A stretch of 64,000 nucleotides of DNA from Lepraria neglecta (Eukaryota; Ascomycota; Lecanoromycetes; Lecanorales; Stereocaulaceae), in the NCBI GenBank assembly GCA_033220425.1, contig CM065647.1, positions 434,001 through 498,000 on the forward strand. Reading direction: 5' to 3'. Below, in pieces: positions 11,122 through 22,950 of the stretch. Both the position numbers and the translations under genes were made by a program. Position 1 is the stretch's first letter; each line of letters begins with the position of its first letter. The notes under the pieces were generated by a model. The model was not told where the DNA came from, searched no databases, and worked only from the letters and a program-made list of their open reading frames with translations.

Positions 11122-11976
11122 ATGGCAACACAGACGCAGACCACTACCGCACCCCCACAAATGCAAACCTCGCACGACTCCTCTTACATCCCCCGGGGCT
11201 CAGTCTACACAAAACTCAATTTCTACGCAGCGCCCGCAGATGGCGCCAAGCCCTTCAACTATGTCGAAACGCCACCGGAGGGTCAACCTCAACGTAACTT
11301 CGGCGACATAGAACTACCAGTCACAATCAATGATATTCGTGGCCAAGAATCAAACTTCAACATCGACACCAATGCCTTCGCTACCCTCACAACTGGCCCT
11401 TCAGCCGAGAAAGACTTCACGGATGACGCATCCATCAAGAAGAACTACTATCCCGAAGTGGAAGAACTTCTCTTGAAGAACGTCCCTGGCGCAAAGCGCA
11501 CCCTCCTCTTCGACCACACCATCCGCCGCGCAATTGGCAACCGCAACCCTGTCACCAGGGTGCACATCGACCAGACCAAAGCCTCCGCCACAGCTCGCGT
11601 GCGCCACCACCTCCCCGCCGAAGCCGAAACGCTCCTGAATGACCGCGTCCGTATCATCAACGTATGGCGCCCGCTGAATGGACCGGTTCAGCATACTCCA
11701 CTCGCCTTCGCCGACTCGCAAACCTTCAAAGATGATGCCCTGATCGGCATCGAGCACAGATACCCAGATCGCACGGGAGAGACGGCGGCAGTAAGACATG
11801 AGGATGAGCAATGGTACTACTGGTCGGGAATGGAGAACAATGAGAGGCTGTTCTTGGAATGCTTTGACAGCAAGAAAGGAGGGAGAGTGCCACATACTGC
11901 TTTTATTGACCCGAGGACTCCTGAGGGAGCGAGGCAGAGGGAGAGTATTGAGGTTAGGGCATTGGTGTTTGGATGA
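11122..11976 (+). CDS. AsaB / GA4-desaturase-like (CmcJ-like) protein
   Basis: A single-exon gene of 284 residues. The order of motifs fits the fungal AsaB-like family, often annotated as hydroxylase/desaturase or GA4 desaturase family: an N-terminal YTKLNFYAAP and FNYVETPPEGQPQRNFG, a central FDHTIRR, VHIDQT with a possible metal-binding His-x-Asp, INVWRPL, and a C-terminal QWYYWSGMENNERLFLECFDS ending in HTAFIDP. Relatives act in secondary metabolism (for example aspergillic acid and cephamycin routes), but no biosynthetic partner genes lie next to this one, so its substrate is unknown. The start is the first ATG after a TATA box and CT-rich leader. Long antisense ORFs over it are shadows. 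Confidence 0.82.
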   Translation: MATQTQTTTAPPQMQTSHDSSYIPRGSVYTKLNFYAAPADGAKPFNYVETPPEGQPQRNFGDIELPVTINDIRGQESNFNIDTNAFATLTTGPSAEKDFTDDASIKKNYYPEVEELLLKNVPGAKRTLLFDHTIRRAIGNRNPVTRVHIDQTKASATARVRHHLPAEAETLLNDRVRIINVWRPLNGPVQHTPLAFADSQTFKDDALIGIEHRYPDRTGETAAVRHEDEQWYYWSGMENNERLFLECFDSKKGGRVPHTAFIDPRTPEGARQRESIEVRALVFG

Positions 11977-12810
11977 AAAGGACATATAATGAGACCACGA
12001 GAAATTGAGTTGCATTGAGAAGAACATGGAATCTGCTGCATTTACATTGTGATTAAGTAGCACTTATATATAGCTCTCGGAAATGTTTATTTCTCTCAAC
12101 ATCTGTGCTTCCTATGTCCATTGCATCTATAATAGTGATATTGTTGAGTGTACAATCAACCCTGAGATTTAAGCCATGTTCCCTGCTTGGCAGTGAAAGA
12201 CGTAATACATTAGGTCTTATAGCTTGTCTTAACAAGATTCAGGGTCAAGGTGCTTATCGTTCTTACAACCGCAGCGGCTGCAGGCGCTTCCCTTCTAAAT
12301 GCAATTGTAGACAACTCGCAACCAATGAACGGCAATGACGTCCGAACCTTCGACCTGTTCTTTCTCATGGGACGCGTATTTAGCATGTTTAGCCTATCGC
12401 ACTTTCATCTATTTCTGACCAGCGGGCTAACTTGTAATGGTAACGCGTGAAGATAAGGTGAAGCTCAAGCTCGCTCGCCGATGTCTGCAGATCTCCTCCA
12501 AACTTGAAAACTTCCTCCCCAGCTTTTCAAACACCACCTTTTCATTGTAAATCTCCTTACACTCGTTGAAGCTATTCCCGTCCATACTCGGTCGCGTTAC
12601 ACTCGCTTTCTGCGTCGCCAATTGGTTGCATATACACGCGACGGCTATCTATGCTTGGTTCGGCCTCCTGCACCAGTCAGGAGCCCCGCAAACATCTCCA
12701 TAACTTCGTTCTATGATTTCAGACACCCAATTGACCCCGCATACATCATCGATATCATAGGTATCGTTGTCACTCGCTTTAAGAGCCCATAACACCTCTA
12801 CGATACCATA
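11977..12810. other. intergenic
   Basis: About 830 bp contains only short ORFs on both strands with no family resemblance. It should contain the 3' UTR of the AsaB-like gene and the promoter of the GH72 gene. I see nothing else in it. Confidence 0.45.
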
Positions 12811-14407
12811 ATGTTCGCCCAAACACTCTCGTTCGCTGTCTTAGCAGCTGCAAGTATCGCCTCTGCAGCCGACGCGCCTACCATCTCAGCCGTCGGCTCC
12901 AAATTCTTCTTCTCCAATGGCACTCAATACTACATCAAAGGTAGATCTCCTACTCACCAGTTGACTCCAATCACTGATGTACATGTAGGCATTGCCTACC
13001 AACTCACCGACCAGGACCCGCTCATAGACAAGGAACAATGCACGCTTGACGCGAACATGATGGCAGATCTTGGGGCGAACACTATACGAGTCTACCATGT
13101 TGACCCCACGGCCGACCATGACGGCTGCATGACCGCTTTCGCCAACGCGGGAATCTACCTGTTCCTCGACCTAGACACCACCGATACTCAATTCAACCAA
13201 GTGGGTTGATAACTGCACGCGTTCAGGAAGTTACGCTGACCCCTCCTTTAAGTCCCTGCCATCTTGGAATCAAACGCAGCTCTCCGCTTTCGAGGCTGTC
13301 CTTGACACGTTTCAAGGTTATTCAAATCTGGCCGGCGTATTTGTTGCAAATGAGGCAATGACCATGCGTTAGTACAAGCTTCCTTGGCCTAACGGTCCGA
13401 TATCTGACATGTTCTACAGTCAACGGCTCGGACACCGCTCCCTTCATCAAGGCTGCTATACGAGATGTGAAGTCGTATCGTCAATCAAAGAACTATCGAG
13501 ATATTCCAGTTGGCTATTCTGGTGGTATGTCTGCACATCCTTCTCTTTGCTGGATATTGGCTCCTACCGCCCGTCTACATGGGCCTACAAAGGCCTTGCA
13601 CCGTCCTTCTGTACCTTTGTGTGCTCTATGCCTACGCTGACCGTCATTCTTACAGCCGACATCCCATCTCTCCGCCCCATGCTTCAGAACTACCTGGCAT
13701 GCGGAGATGACGCCGCGGACGCCGCAGACTTCTTCTCCCTCAATGTCTACGAATGGTGCGGTGAATCTTCCTTTGACGGCAGTGGCTACAGCCAGCTTGT
13801 CGCCAATGCGACCGGGCTCCAAATTCCCATCTTCATCTCAGAGACTGGATGCCGTATTCCCAAGCCAAGAACCTTCGACGATCAAGACTCTATCCTTGGC
13901 ACAGATATGGAGAACACATGGTCTGGTGCCATCGTCTATGAGTGGATCGAGGAAAGCAATGATTATGGTCTCATCTCCTACGGGCCTAAGGTCGACCCAA
14001 TGAGCAATACAGCAGCTCTTGACGGCTACACCAGATCCGGTACACCATCACCCGTAACACCTGACTACAGCAACCTGAAGAGCCATTGGGCAACCCTCCA
14101 TCCCACAGGTGTGGCCCTTTCAGCCTACTCCGCCTCAGCAGCCAGTCTCACCCCAATTGCCTGCCCATCAATGACTCCCAACGGTTGGGTGGTCAACCCG
14201 ACTGCTTCCCTTCCCAGTCTTGGAGAAACACTCGACCTCGCTACCACATCCACTGGAGGACTGCAAAGTGGAAAACCCACTTCAACGGCTAAGAAAGGCG
14301 CTGCAGCTGTCATGAAGCCTGCGAGCGTGATGATGGGTGGGAACGAAGTCGCTGGAATGGGCATATCGCTTATCTGCGTTATGCTGGGATTCCTGTTCTG
14401 GCTGTAG
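12811..14407 (+). CDS. GPI-anchored 1,3-beta-glucanosyltransferase, GH72
   Basis: The gene remodels cell-wall beta-1,3-glucan at the plasma membrane and wall (Gas/Gel family). Five exons (12811-12940, 12989-13200, 13253-13367, 13420-13524, 13656-14407) give 437 residues. Residues 1-19 are a signal peptide (MFAQTLSFAVLAAASIASA). The barrel shows KGIAYQ, DLGANTIRVYHVDP, NLAGVFVANEAMT with acid/base Glu148, VGYSGADIPSLRPML, DFFSLNVYEWCG and IFISETGCR with nucleophile Glu250, then WSGAIVYEWIEE. A Ser/Thr-rich region follows, and the last 20 or so residues are hydrophobic, as for GPI attachment. No Cys-rich X8 domain is seen. Intron 4 (131 nt) is the longest. All joins keep frame. Confidence 0.88.
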
Positions 14408-15197
14408 GCCGACCTAAGATCCCTCTTCCCAATGTTCACTACATTCTTGTACACATTTTACTTCTTATATTTTGAGCATGAGCATGAGCATGGACATGGA
14501 CTTAGAGCACGGACGATATTGGCATGATATGAGCGCAGGCGTTATGATAATGGACTGCGAATAAGAGAAAAACCACAGATAATAATGTTTGCTACTGCTT
14601 CTTCATCATTATATACAGTAGCATACGAAAAAGCCATGCATAATACACTACAAATTCCCTGAACGGCGCCTCTACCTTCACCATTCGCACAACAGCGCAG
14701 TAGAGTCCGGGTAGTCATAGTATTGGCTAATGGGGTAAGTTTTTTCTGACAGCTCAGGGAAGCCGAACCGATTGCGAAACACCGCTCTGCATAGGACAAG
14801 AAATGATTGTTGGCATGTGCTTCGTTCTATCTAATCTCTCATGATAGTCTATCTATTCCCATCCAGCCCAGTCCAGCCAACGCCAGTCAACCAGCCAGAA
14901 AAGCCAGCCCGTAGAGCCGTGGGTATATTCAGCTAAAGATGTACCAGACGTGTTACGCTTGCGATTCGCCAAACACCAACGCCTTTCGGTTTCGTCTATA
15001 CCCGTCCCCCGTCGACGCCAAGTACCACGTGTTTTCCTGTTTCGCCATACCAAGGTGTTTTCCATTCCGTCTCAGCTCTTTCGTGTTGCTGATGAGTATG
15101 CGTTCAAGACATCTATCATTCATTCCGCATCCTGCTCCGCTGAAACCATAAGCCCATCATCACTCATCCTCCCCGATGATAGCCTTCCCAAAGGAAT
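14408..15197. other. convergent intergenic region
   Basis: This lies between the 3' ends of the GH72 gene and the glycosyltransferase gene. It includes a short GAGCAT/GGACAT-type repeat at about 14476-14505. Otherwise I see only short ORFs that I do not support. Confidence 0.45.
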
Positions 15198-17064
15198 TCA
15201 CCACCCGCCTCTCCCCCCCTCCTCTTTTCCCCAAACACCTTTCCCATCGCCAAAGACAGCCTCTTCAGTACCCTTGCAGGCTTCTCCCCAAGCCATCCAT
15301 TCCCCATTATCAGTCCACACGCCACCTCTACCGCCTCTATTATCCCACCAAGTCTGGCCTCCTTTCGCTGCCGCGGCTGCTACTGTGGGCGTTTGCGAAT
15401 AGCGAATGTATTGACGGAGTAGGGCGCGGGAATAGGGATGATGCCATAATTTGGGCCACCAGGTTGAGAGGAGGGATTTATCGCCGTTGATGTGAAGGAG
15501 GGATGGGATGGATGCGGCGTAGATGTTTGTGGCAAGGGGGAGGGTGCGCCATGATGGTTCGTGGGGGCCTGTGGGGAGAGTGTCGAGAGCGGCGGAATAA
15601 GGTAGTAGGAGTGCTTTATCGGAAGATGAGGAATCTAGGGTGTGGTTTCCTGGACTGGCGTAGGAGAAGGGTGCATTTGCTGTTTGGAGGTCTGCGGGGA
15701 GGAAGAGTGGGAGGCCGTGGAGGGAAGGATGCGCTGCTTGGATGGAAGAGAGATAGGCGGAGGAATTGTAGGTTATGAATTCGACGTCGGCTGCTGAATG
15801 GGTCATGGTTTGGAAGAGGCGGGATTCGTAGTCTAGGCCTATGCTGTATTCGTAGCGCTGGCCTGGAATGGTTGTCATGTTGTTTATTGTTATGTTCGCG
15901 CTGAGAGGTGACTCAGACGTCCCGAGAGCATTGGAGACCCAGTCGTAGAAACGGCGACCCGTCCATTGCGAGTCGCGATGGATAGTCTCGCGCTGGAACT
16001 CTTGCTCGCCGAAGATCTCGGCAAAGACGAATTGATCGCCTATGCTTCTTCGGCCTTTTTCTTCCACCTTACGTACAGCGTACTGGTAGATAGCACGTAC
16101 ATCGGCTGCTGGACCAATAACGTTGCCTGAATTGAGGAATCGAGGGCGATTGTGGAAGCCCTCCTTGTCTTTGTCTGTCTCTGGACCGTAGACATCCTTT
16201 GGTAAGGTTGAGTAAGGCACCGCAGCGCATGCTGGATCCCGCGCTGGGTTCGGCCAGCATATCTTGTCCGCGCCAAAGATAACCTTCTGCGTGTACTTTT
16301 GAACCCTATCTGCCGTCCCATCTCCAGGCTTCCCTTCGGTAACCATGCCATATCTCCGTCTCAAATGATCGTTGGCCTCATAGATCATTTTGTGATATCG
16401 CCTGATCATGATCTCAGGCGGCAGCTGGAACCAGACGTCATATCCATCAACAACCAATACTAAATCATCATCCTTGACCTTCGATTTATCGTTTAGAAAG
16501 TCGAAGACGCCTCTTATCTTGCCGGCATGGCTGCCCCTATCCCAATTATCTCCATCGAAAGTTTTGCCGTAATTCATCAACGTAGGAGAGGGGTAGCTGA
16601 GAACGAACGAGGAGAGAACGGTTTTGCAGAGGTCAGGATTCGATTCGGAGGCAGGTATGAGGAGGTGGAAGGCTGGGTTAGTTTTCTGGAGACCCATACG
16701 TGTAGTATTGATTGGCGAAGGAGGGTTCAATGGAGCCTCAGCATCGCTTGCAAGCTCAGGTGCTGCGATTGTTATTGGTGGGGAGTGGGAGAGAGGCATG
16801 TTTGACAATCTTGAGCCAACAAGTATCTATCACCAGTGTAAGCTATATCCTAATTGCTGCTTGGTTAAGTGGCCTTACTATGCCTATCCCTGAGCTTCTC
16901 CATCCCCAAACTAATAGCAAGACACATAGAATTGATAATGCAAGCGCGGTCCTGCTTCGACGCGTCTTTGTTCTGCGCATGAACATGGGCTGTGGTCTGC
17001 GTCCTGGCTCGCTAATGCTGTCGAACCCATTGTAGAGGGCAATTTGACGCGAATTACGGTCCAT
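15198..17064 (-). CDS. type II membrane glycosyltransferase, PLOD/procollagen-glycosyltransferase-like
   Basis: Two exons (17064-16879 and 16826-15198) give 604 residues; the 52-nt intron has GTAAGG and GATAG ends and a CTTAC branch. After a basic cytosolic start (MDRNSRQIALYNGFD), residues about 38-56 form one membrane helix (ALALSILCVLLLVWGW), as in Golgi type II enzymes. The lumenal domain contains LVLVVDGYDVWFQLPPE, a DxD-like metal and nucleotide-sugar site; NSGNVIGPA; and GDQFVFAEIFG. This order is shared with the glycosyltransferase domain of lysyl hydroxylases and with a set of fungal proteins of unknown acceptor. The C-terminus is Gly/Trp-rich. The donor sugar and acceptor cannot be deduced. 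Confidence 0.75.
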
Positions 17065-17724
17065 TGTGGGCAAAGAGGAAGTCGTGTACCTTTGGGCTGT
17101 ATAGAAATGTCAGCTCGTATCCACCTGTTTCAAGACAATGTACCTGATCTAATACACGCCAAGAATTCCCGCCCCCAACGCGTGGGATGTCCCTCTAATA
17201 CTCTATCTTCCTCACTGTAGCTGCAGATAGCTCCTAAGAAGCCGTATGGAGATTTCAGGCAAAGGAAAGGCAATCAATGACCGCATCCGAGCTTATGCGC
17301 TGGCCTTAGGAATAAGCATCCGAAATTCAGACGGATACGTCATATAGAGGACCGGAAATACCACCGGGTACGACGGAGAGACGCGGAAGAAAAGAGACGT
17401 TAGGAGAACGTGAACGTGCATGATAACGACAGTGAGGGATCCAGAGTATTAAAAGAGGACGTTCAGAGGTCGTTGGCGCCCTTGCTTCAGAATACAGTAG
17501 AAGTAATGACAAGGCTCTTATAAATCGTGAATTGGCGGAAGTCGTCGGACCCCTAGCGCCGGAATTACGCCAAGCGGATGATCGAGTTTCTCCTTTGGGA
17601 TGAGCCAAGCATGGCAAACATGGAAGTTTGCCAAGGATATTCTTCACGCTGCCATGATTATTGTTACACGTGGACCTATCATATATCAAAGTATATACAA
17701 GAATCGAAAATCGATTAAACGTGG
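17065..17724. other. intergenic
   Basis: About 660 bp lies between the start of the glycosyltransferase gene and the 3' end of the mannanase gene. It contains only unsupported short ORFs on the minus strand, and no repeat is evident. Confidence 0.45.
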
Positions 17725-19226
17725 CTACTGATTAGCAACCGGACTCTTCGCCAACATAGCAGCCGCATGTTGGTACCCCAAAACCTGATAATCGCTGCCC
17801 ACAGTCGTATTGTAATAAACAGCATAGTTGTCGAAAGGATTAATAGATAGGGGTTGGGTACCAAATTGCCAGAACGAATCGTATGCGACACTCGTGTTCT
17901 GCAACACAGTTTGTTGCCACGGAGTCATCAAGAGTTGATGATCAGCTGTGTTCGTGGAACCGTACTCCTCAAAGACGACAGGTTTCCCGGCTGTCTTTCC
18001 GACGGCGCTGTGCTGTACGATCCATTCGTTGGGCCAGGTATTGTTATAGCCCCATTGGTCAGGATAGCAGTGAAAGGTGCCATAGTCAAGAGTGGAGATT
18101 GCAAGGTTTTTGACAAAATCGACTCCCTCATATCCGGAATAAGCATAGCTTCCATCACCGATGCCAGCGGTGTCAAACCAGCCTTCGTCGCCGAGGGCGA
18201 CCATGTGCTTTGAGTCCAGAGATTTGATGTAGGCACTTATCGACGTCGCCCAATCTGTGATCACCGAGGTAGGGCAGGTGGAGCAGCGAGGCTCGTTGGC
18301 AAGTTCCCAGGAGAAGATAGCCGGAGAAGTCTTATAACGGCCGACAATGAATTTGACATAGTTCTTGTAGGCGCTTTGACACTGGGTGTCGGTGTAAAAG
18401 GAGGTGGAATTGCATCCGAAGGCTGCTGTGTAAGCCGGGATACCGCCCAGGTCGCCATAGTTGTTGAGTAGGGGCATGACGAGCTTGACACCCTTGGCTT
18501 CGGCAGTAGAGACCACATAGTCGAGTCGCCCGATGCCTGAGAGTTCGTTAGTCAACGTCAGCTCAAGAGTTTGCTAGACGTACCATTGTTCAAGTCACAA
18601 TTGAAGTACTGGCCAGTTGAATTCAAGACCTGAAAGTAGTTTGGATTCTGAGGTGCAGCCGCGTTATTGCTCTCACTGAAACCCCACACGCGGGTGACTT
18701 TGAATTGAGTCTGCGAGCCTTAGCACAATGTCCTGGCGAAGGAGATCTTGGATATGAGCTTACAAGGGCAAGTTGAGAAAAGACAGTATTAACATCAGCA
18801 TTGCTTTGAAGTTGGCTAAGCCACCAAGAATTCGTTCCTATCGAAAGGTTAACAAGGAGGCATATAAATGATGCAGAAGTGATCGTACCAGCGAAGAATT
18901 GAGTCTTTGACTGAATGTTAAACATTAGCCCTTGTCTCGTTGCAAACGGACCTCCTCCGCCAAGTGGTACAGTTGGGACTGGACATGCAGTGGGCGATAC
19001 CAAGGGTTTGGACGTAGCTGAGGTGATTGTAACCTTAGCACTCGAAGACGAAGATGTGTGTATTGCTGTTGTTTTTGACGTCTTGGAGGTGTGCTTTGGA
19101 GTGTGTATGCTTTGGAGTGGATGTGTGTTTTGGAGTCTTACACGTTGTGGTTGGTGCACCGAGAACCACCTGGATCTCTGATAGAAGTGCGAGGCCGATA
19201 ACGGCGAACGAAGTAAGGAGCTTCAT
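17725..19226 (-). CDS. secreted endo-beta-1,4-mannanase, GH5 (subfamily 7 type)
   Basis: The enzyme hydrolyses beta-mannan outside the cell. Five exons (19226-19142, 19065-18889, 18837-18764, 18710-18584, 18536-17725) give 424 residues. Residues 1 to about 25 are a signal peptide (MKLLTSFAVIGLALLSEIQ). A Ser/Thr/Pro linker of about 40 residues follows, then the barrel: FFAGTNSWWLSQLQ, TQFKVTRVWGFSE, GIGRLDYVVSTAEAKG, FSWELANEPRC with acid/base Glu236, FHCYPDQWG, and VVFEEYGSTN with nucleophile Glu345. The linker may have once joined a carbohydrate-binding module, but none is present. Introns 2-4 are secure. The first (76 nt) is inferred from a GTAAGA donor and CAACAG acceptor that reconcile the signal-peptide and linker frames. 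Confidence 0.86.
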
Positions 19227-20909
19227 GGCATTTGAGAATCTTTGAGACATAAGAATCGGAATTTGGGGATATCCTCTCAGATTATATACATAACCGGTGG
19301 TCTAGAAGGAACGTAATATGAAAATATACGAGAGGCTTTCAATATGGCTCAAAGCCCCAAAGATCTCGAATTAATACTTCTGTATATCAACAAGGTAGAA
19401 AGTAGTGACTAGAAGGGCATTATACATGAAATCGATAGTAGATGTACAAAGAAAGTTGGACTGAGGAAGTGGCGTGCGGGGGAGCTGCAGAACATATAAC
19501 GGCATAAACAAAAGGGGAAGCCATGAGAGCTAGACCTCATTAATGAACGATGGCGTCAAGAAATGCTAGTTGAAATTGGATCGCCCAACCGAAGATTTCC
19601 TACGGGCTATACGGACCTTAGCCATAAGAGGCCACAATATTGTGAGCTGCATGTCTAGGCGGCGGCCAGAACTCCATTGGACACGAGACTAAACAGACCT
19701 GAAGAATTATTGGAGAAACGTGAAAATGCTCATCAAAGTTCGGAAAATTGCAGGCCAATCCAACGGTTACGTTGTTTCGGCCAGATCTGGGATTGTCGTA
19801 ACTTGCCGCCTCTGTATAGCCGCGCGAATGGTTCTCGGAACTACCCGGCTCAGCTTTTAGGTAAGTCATATTAGAGCTTTTGTGTGCACGGCCTTGAAGT
19901 TTGATGATCTTTGTTCAGGGGGTTTGCCATTGCAGTGTTGATATCTTGGCATGTCTCTAGCATGCGAACCAGGAGTATGACTTTTATGAATTTTCCATGC
20001 CCTCCTTCTACAGATTCCAGATATTGAGATTCAACGCAATCCAAGGTTCGGTAAGTTGCAAAGGCCAGCAAAGATCCAGCAGGGAGCCAACGGATCTGGC
20101 GCTTATATATTGCCTCAGTCAATCACCGTGTTCAATCGCAATGGCAGTCCTCCTTGTTTATCACTTTGCACCTATGCAGGATCGAGGGTCGAATTGTAGG
20201 GAGATTCATTGTGCTTTCGCAGTCCTCTTGAGTGTCCACGGATGCATCTTCCCCGGTTACATGAATCTGGCCTCCTAGCCACCCGGATGCCTCGAACCAT
20301 ACACCAAGCCGGACCTACGGCACCACAATTGGTCCCAGCACGGCGCAAAAGAATGTCTTATTGTGCGGACAGCGTTGGAATGATCCGCCGAAGCGAAATA
20401 ACTGTAACAGCTCCGAAGCATTGATGGGGAACACAGCCCGCAGTCTAATTTCTTGTATACTCGAATCGTCACGTCAATATAAACTTTGCTCCTCCGCATT
20501 TGTCTGGCAGCCCAAGGTGTACACACCCGGTTCCAGTATGCTTGGGGCTCTGTCGGCCTTGCAAACAAACTGTCCGTGGCTGTCAACTGTGGATTTTCTG
20601 TCAGTAAAAATTACAGTCCTGCAAAAGCCTCAAGCCAGCAATGGATTTGAAACTATGATTGACAGCTGTCACCAACCGCAGTATCCTGCGTCCAAATCGT
20701 TGCTCTAGGTACTCAGACATGGGGCCATTTCGAATGCATGAGTGCTGGGTTGTTTTGTGCAAGGCTGCAAGCTCTCTATACATACCCTTCGTTTCCCTCC
20801 AATCTCCTCTTATTCGCTGTTCTTCCATTAACGTTTTCTCATCAGTGCAAGTAACTGATACCCTTTCAATTATCTTCTTACACTTTGAGGGTGTTTCGTA
20901 TTTCACAGG
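19227..20909. other. intergenic, 1.7 kb
   Basis: No supportable gene is present on either strand; every ORF is short and lacks recognisable motifs. Composition is ordinary. The last 300 bp, with CT-rich runs at 20790-20840, should be the former promoter of the dead glycosidase gene. Confidence 0.45.
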
Positions 20910-22368
20910 ATGAAGATCGTTGCATTCTATCTTGCCGCCCTGGCGGCACTAGCTGTAGCACGGCCCAAATTCCAGCCTCCATACACATTGGAGGGAAGCC
21001 CTACGGCTTAGGGAAACCCGAGTCAAAAGGCACAATGGTCTCATAGCCCGTCCGATACAGGTTCCTACCAGCCAGAGAGACCACCATACACCAAAACTAA
21101 TGAAGGCGGATACCCACCAAACGATTCCTCATCATACGGGAAGAAAAACAAATATCAACATCCCACAACTGCTCCTACATACGGTGGGGTAGGAGGTCGT
21201 GGCGGCGAGGGAAGCCCGACAGGCGGCTATCAACAGCCCGCGACCACTCCCTCGTACAGCGGCGGCGGAGGTGGTGGTGAGTGAGGTGGAAGCAAAGGTG
21301 GCGGATATCAACAGCTAACAACTACTTCGTATGGTGCTGGTGATAGTGGTGGCAGTGGAGGAGGGGGAGGCGGTGAAGGCAGTCCTACTGGCGGATATCA
21401 ACAGCCGACGAGCGTTTATGGTGGTGGTGGTGGTGGAGGAGGTGGAAGCCCAACTGCAGGCGGTCCTGGAGGTGTCTCGGCAACAGACACAGGTCCTTTA
21501 CCATCGTCAAAAGGAACTGTCAACAGTGGCAATGCCACACTTGGGAGCGGTAAGGTGACACTGCCAGCCGGCTGCGAATCAAAGAACGGTCTCGGAATAA
21601 GATGGCTGCTCGACACCGGCGTTTCCTTAACCGCAATCACTTCCGCCCTAGGAGGCGCGAAGCCCTGCTGGGATGGCTACTACGCGCAGATCACCAGTTC
21701 AATATGGGATGGATCTCAACTCCTAGGCAAAGTCGCCGAAGTCAAAGCAGGCGGTTTACCATATCCAATCTTCGTAGCCTCGGTCTAACCGTACATTGAA
21801 TTCAGCGCTGTCCCGGCTATAGCTCCATAGATCGGAACGGTCATGGAATAGTTGAGCAGCCAAGGTTTAACGGTCTGGCTCCGCGTTGCTCACGAAATGA
21901 ATTCGTATGACTCCGCAGCAGCCGGGTACACGTACAGAGGAACCACCTAAGATTTCTGCACAGCATGGGGAGCCGTTTCCGATGCGGTCAAAAGCAATCC
22001 CGGCGTTCTGATGTACTGGTCTCCTAATGCCGCTTCCGCAGCTCAGCTGCAAAGCGGAGGCTGGGTTCCGGATCAAGGTGGTATCGATGTCATCGGTGTT
22101 GACGTCTGCGCGACTTTCGCTAATACGTATGGTGATTTCTGCTGTGGATTTGGGGACATTCCTTTTATGATTGGAGAGACTGGATCAGGTGGCGATAAGA
22201 CGGGTTGGCTCACCCAGCTTACGAGTGATGATGCTAAGACTACTTGTCCGAACTGTATTGGCTTCATGTGGTTTTGAGTATGATAAGGACGGCACTGACT
22301 TCAGAGCCGCTACTAATGGGAATACTGAGGCGTCGAGCGTGTTGGGTACTGGTACCGGTACTTCTTGA
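20910..22368 (+). pseudogene. dead secreted glycosidase, GH26-like (clan GH-A)
   Basis: One frame from the ATG at 20910 encodes a signal peptide (MKIVAFYLAALAALAVA), a repeated linker (GGYQQP(A/T)T and Gly runs, about three units), then a barrel-like domain: GIRWLLDTGVSLTAI, KPCWDGYYAQI, GLTVWLRVAHEMNSYD with a likely acid/base Glu, VLMYWSPNAAS, VDVIGVDVC, and PFMIGETGSGG with a likely nucleophile. Stops interrupt it at 21009, 21282, 21786, 21828, 21849 and 21948. A one-base insertion near 22274 separates MWF from EYDKDGTDF. The stops at 21786, 21828, 21849 and 21948 sit where Gln codons fit. Signal peptide, linker and both Glu residues suggest it died not long ago. The family assignment is tentative. 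Confidence 0.78.
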
Positions 22369-22950
22369 GCCTGGAGGCCTTCTCTTTGTAATATTATTGC
22401 ATTCTCCGAAAGGCGACATCAACGCTATCTCAATACAAAATCATCGATCTCATCTTAGGACCCACATGTTTGTTTCCCAAGCTTGCTTCATGATTGTAGT
22501 TCTGCAGAAACGTAAAGCGTGCGTCAAATTCACCGGCTCGCACACAGTAACTTGTCTCCGTACACCCGCTAAATTACATATATCCATCGAAAGCATGGCA
22601 TACCCTTCATGTCGTAAGTTGTTCCATGAGACTTGCTTACCTGTCACTTGTACAAGTGAAATGTGAATACAGAAGCAAGGTAGGATGTCCGTTGGCCGAA
22701 AAACGCCCGAATCCTCCGGAATGCGCTGCAAGGGAAGGCCGTCATGTAAGCACTTAGTATGGACTGAGCGCTGATTGATGCTCGATGCCAATCCGAGCTA
22801 TTGCACCAGGTCTCAGGCAAAGCGTGCCCTTGCTGCAGTTTCGCATGACTGTACGCTGTCCTATCCATGTACTTTGTCTTGAAGAGACAGTTGATGGTCA
22901 CTAATAGTTGCTGGTCACTAATAATTGCTGGTCTACGCGACATTTGAGGG
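22369..22950. other. intergenic between two pseudogenes
   Basis: About 580 bp with no supportable ORF. A short sequence, CTAATA(A/G)TTGCTGGTC, is repeated in tandem near 22900-22935. Confidence 0.4.

Noticed and set aside
11401-12063. 220-codon minus-strand ORF over the AsaB-like gene
   Set aside because: It is an antisense shadow of a clear conserved gene and shows no motifs of its own.
19066-19141. Frameshift between signal peptide and linker of the GH5 mannanase
   Set aside because: A 76-nt intron with GTAAGA donor and CAACAG acceptor joins the frames exactly.
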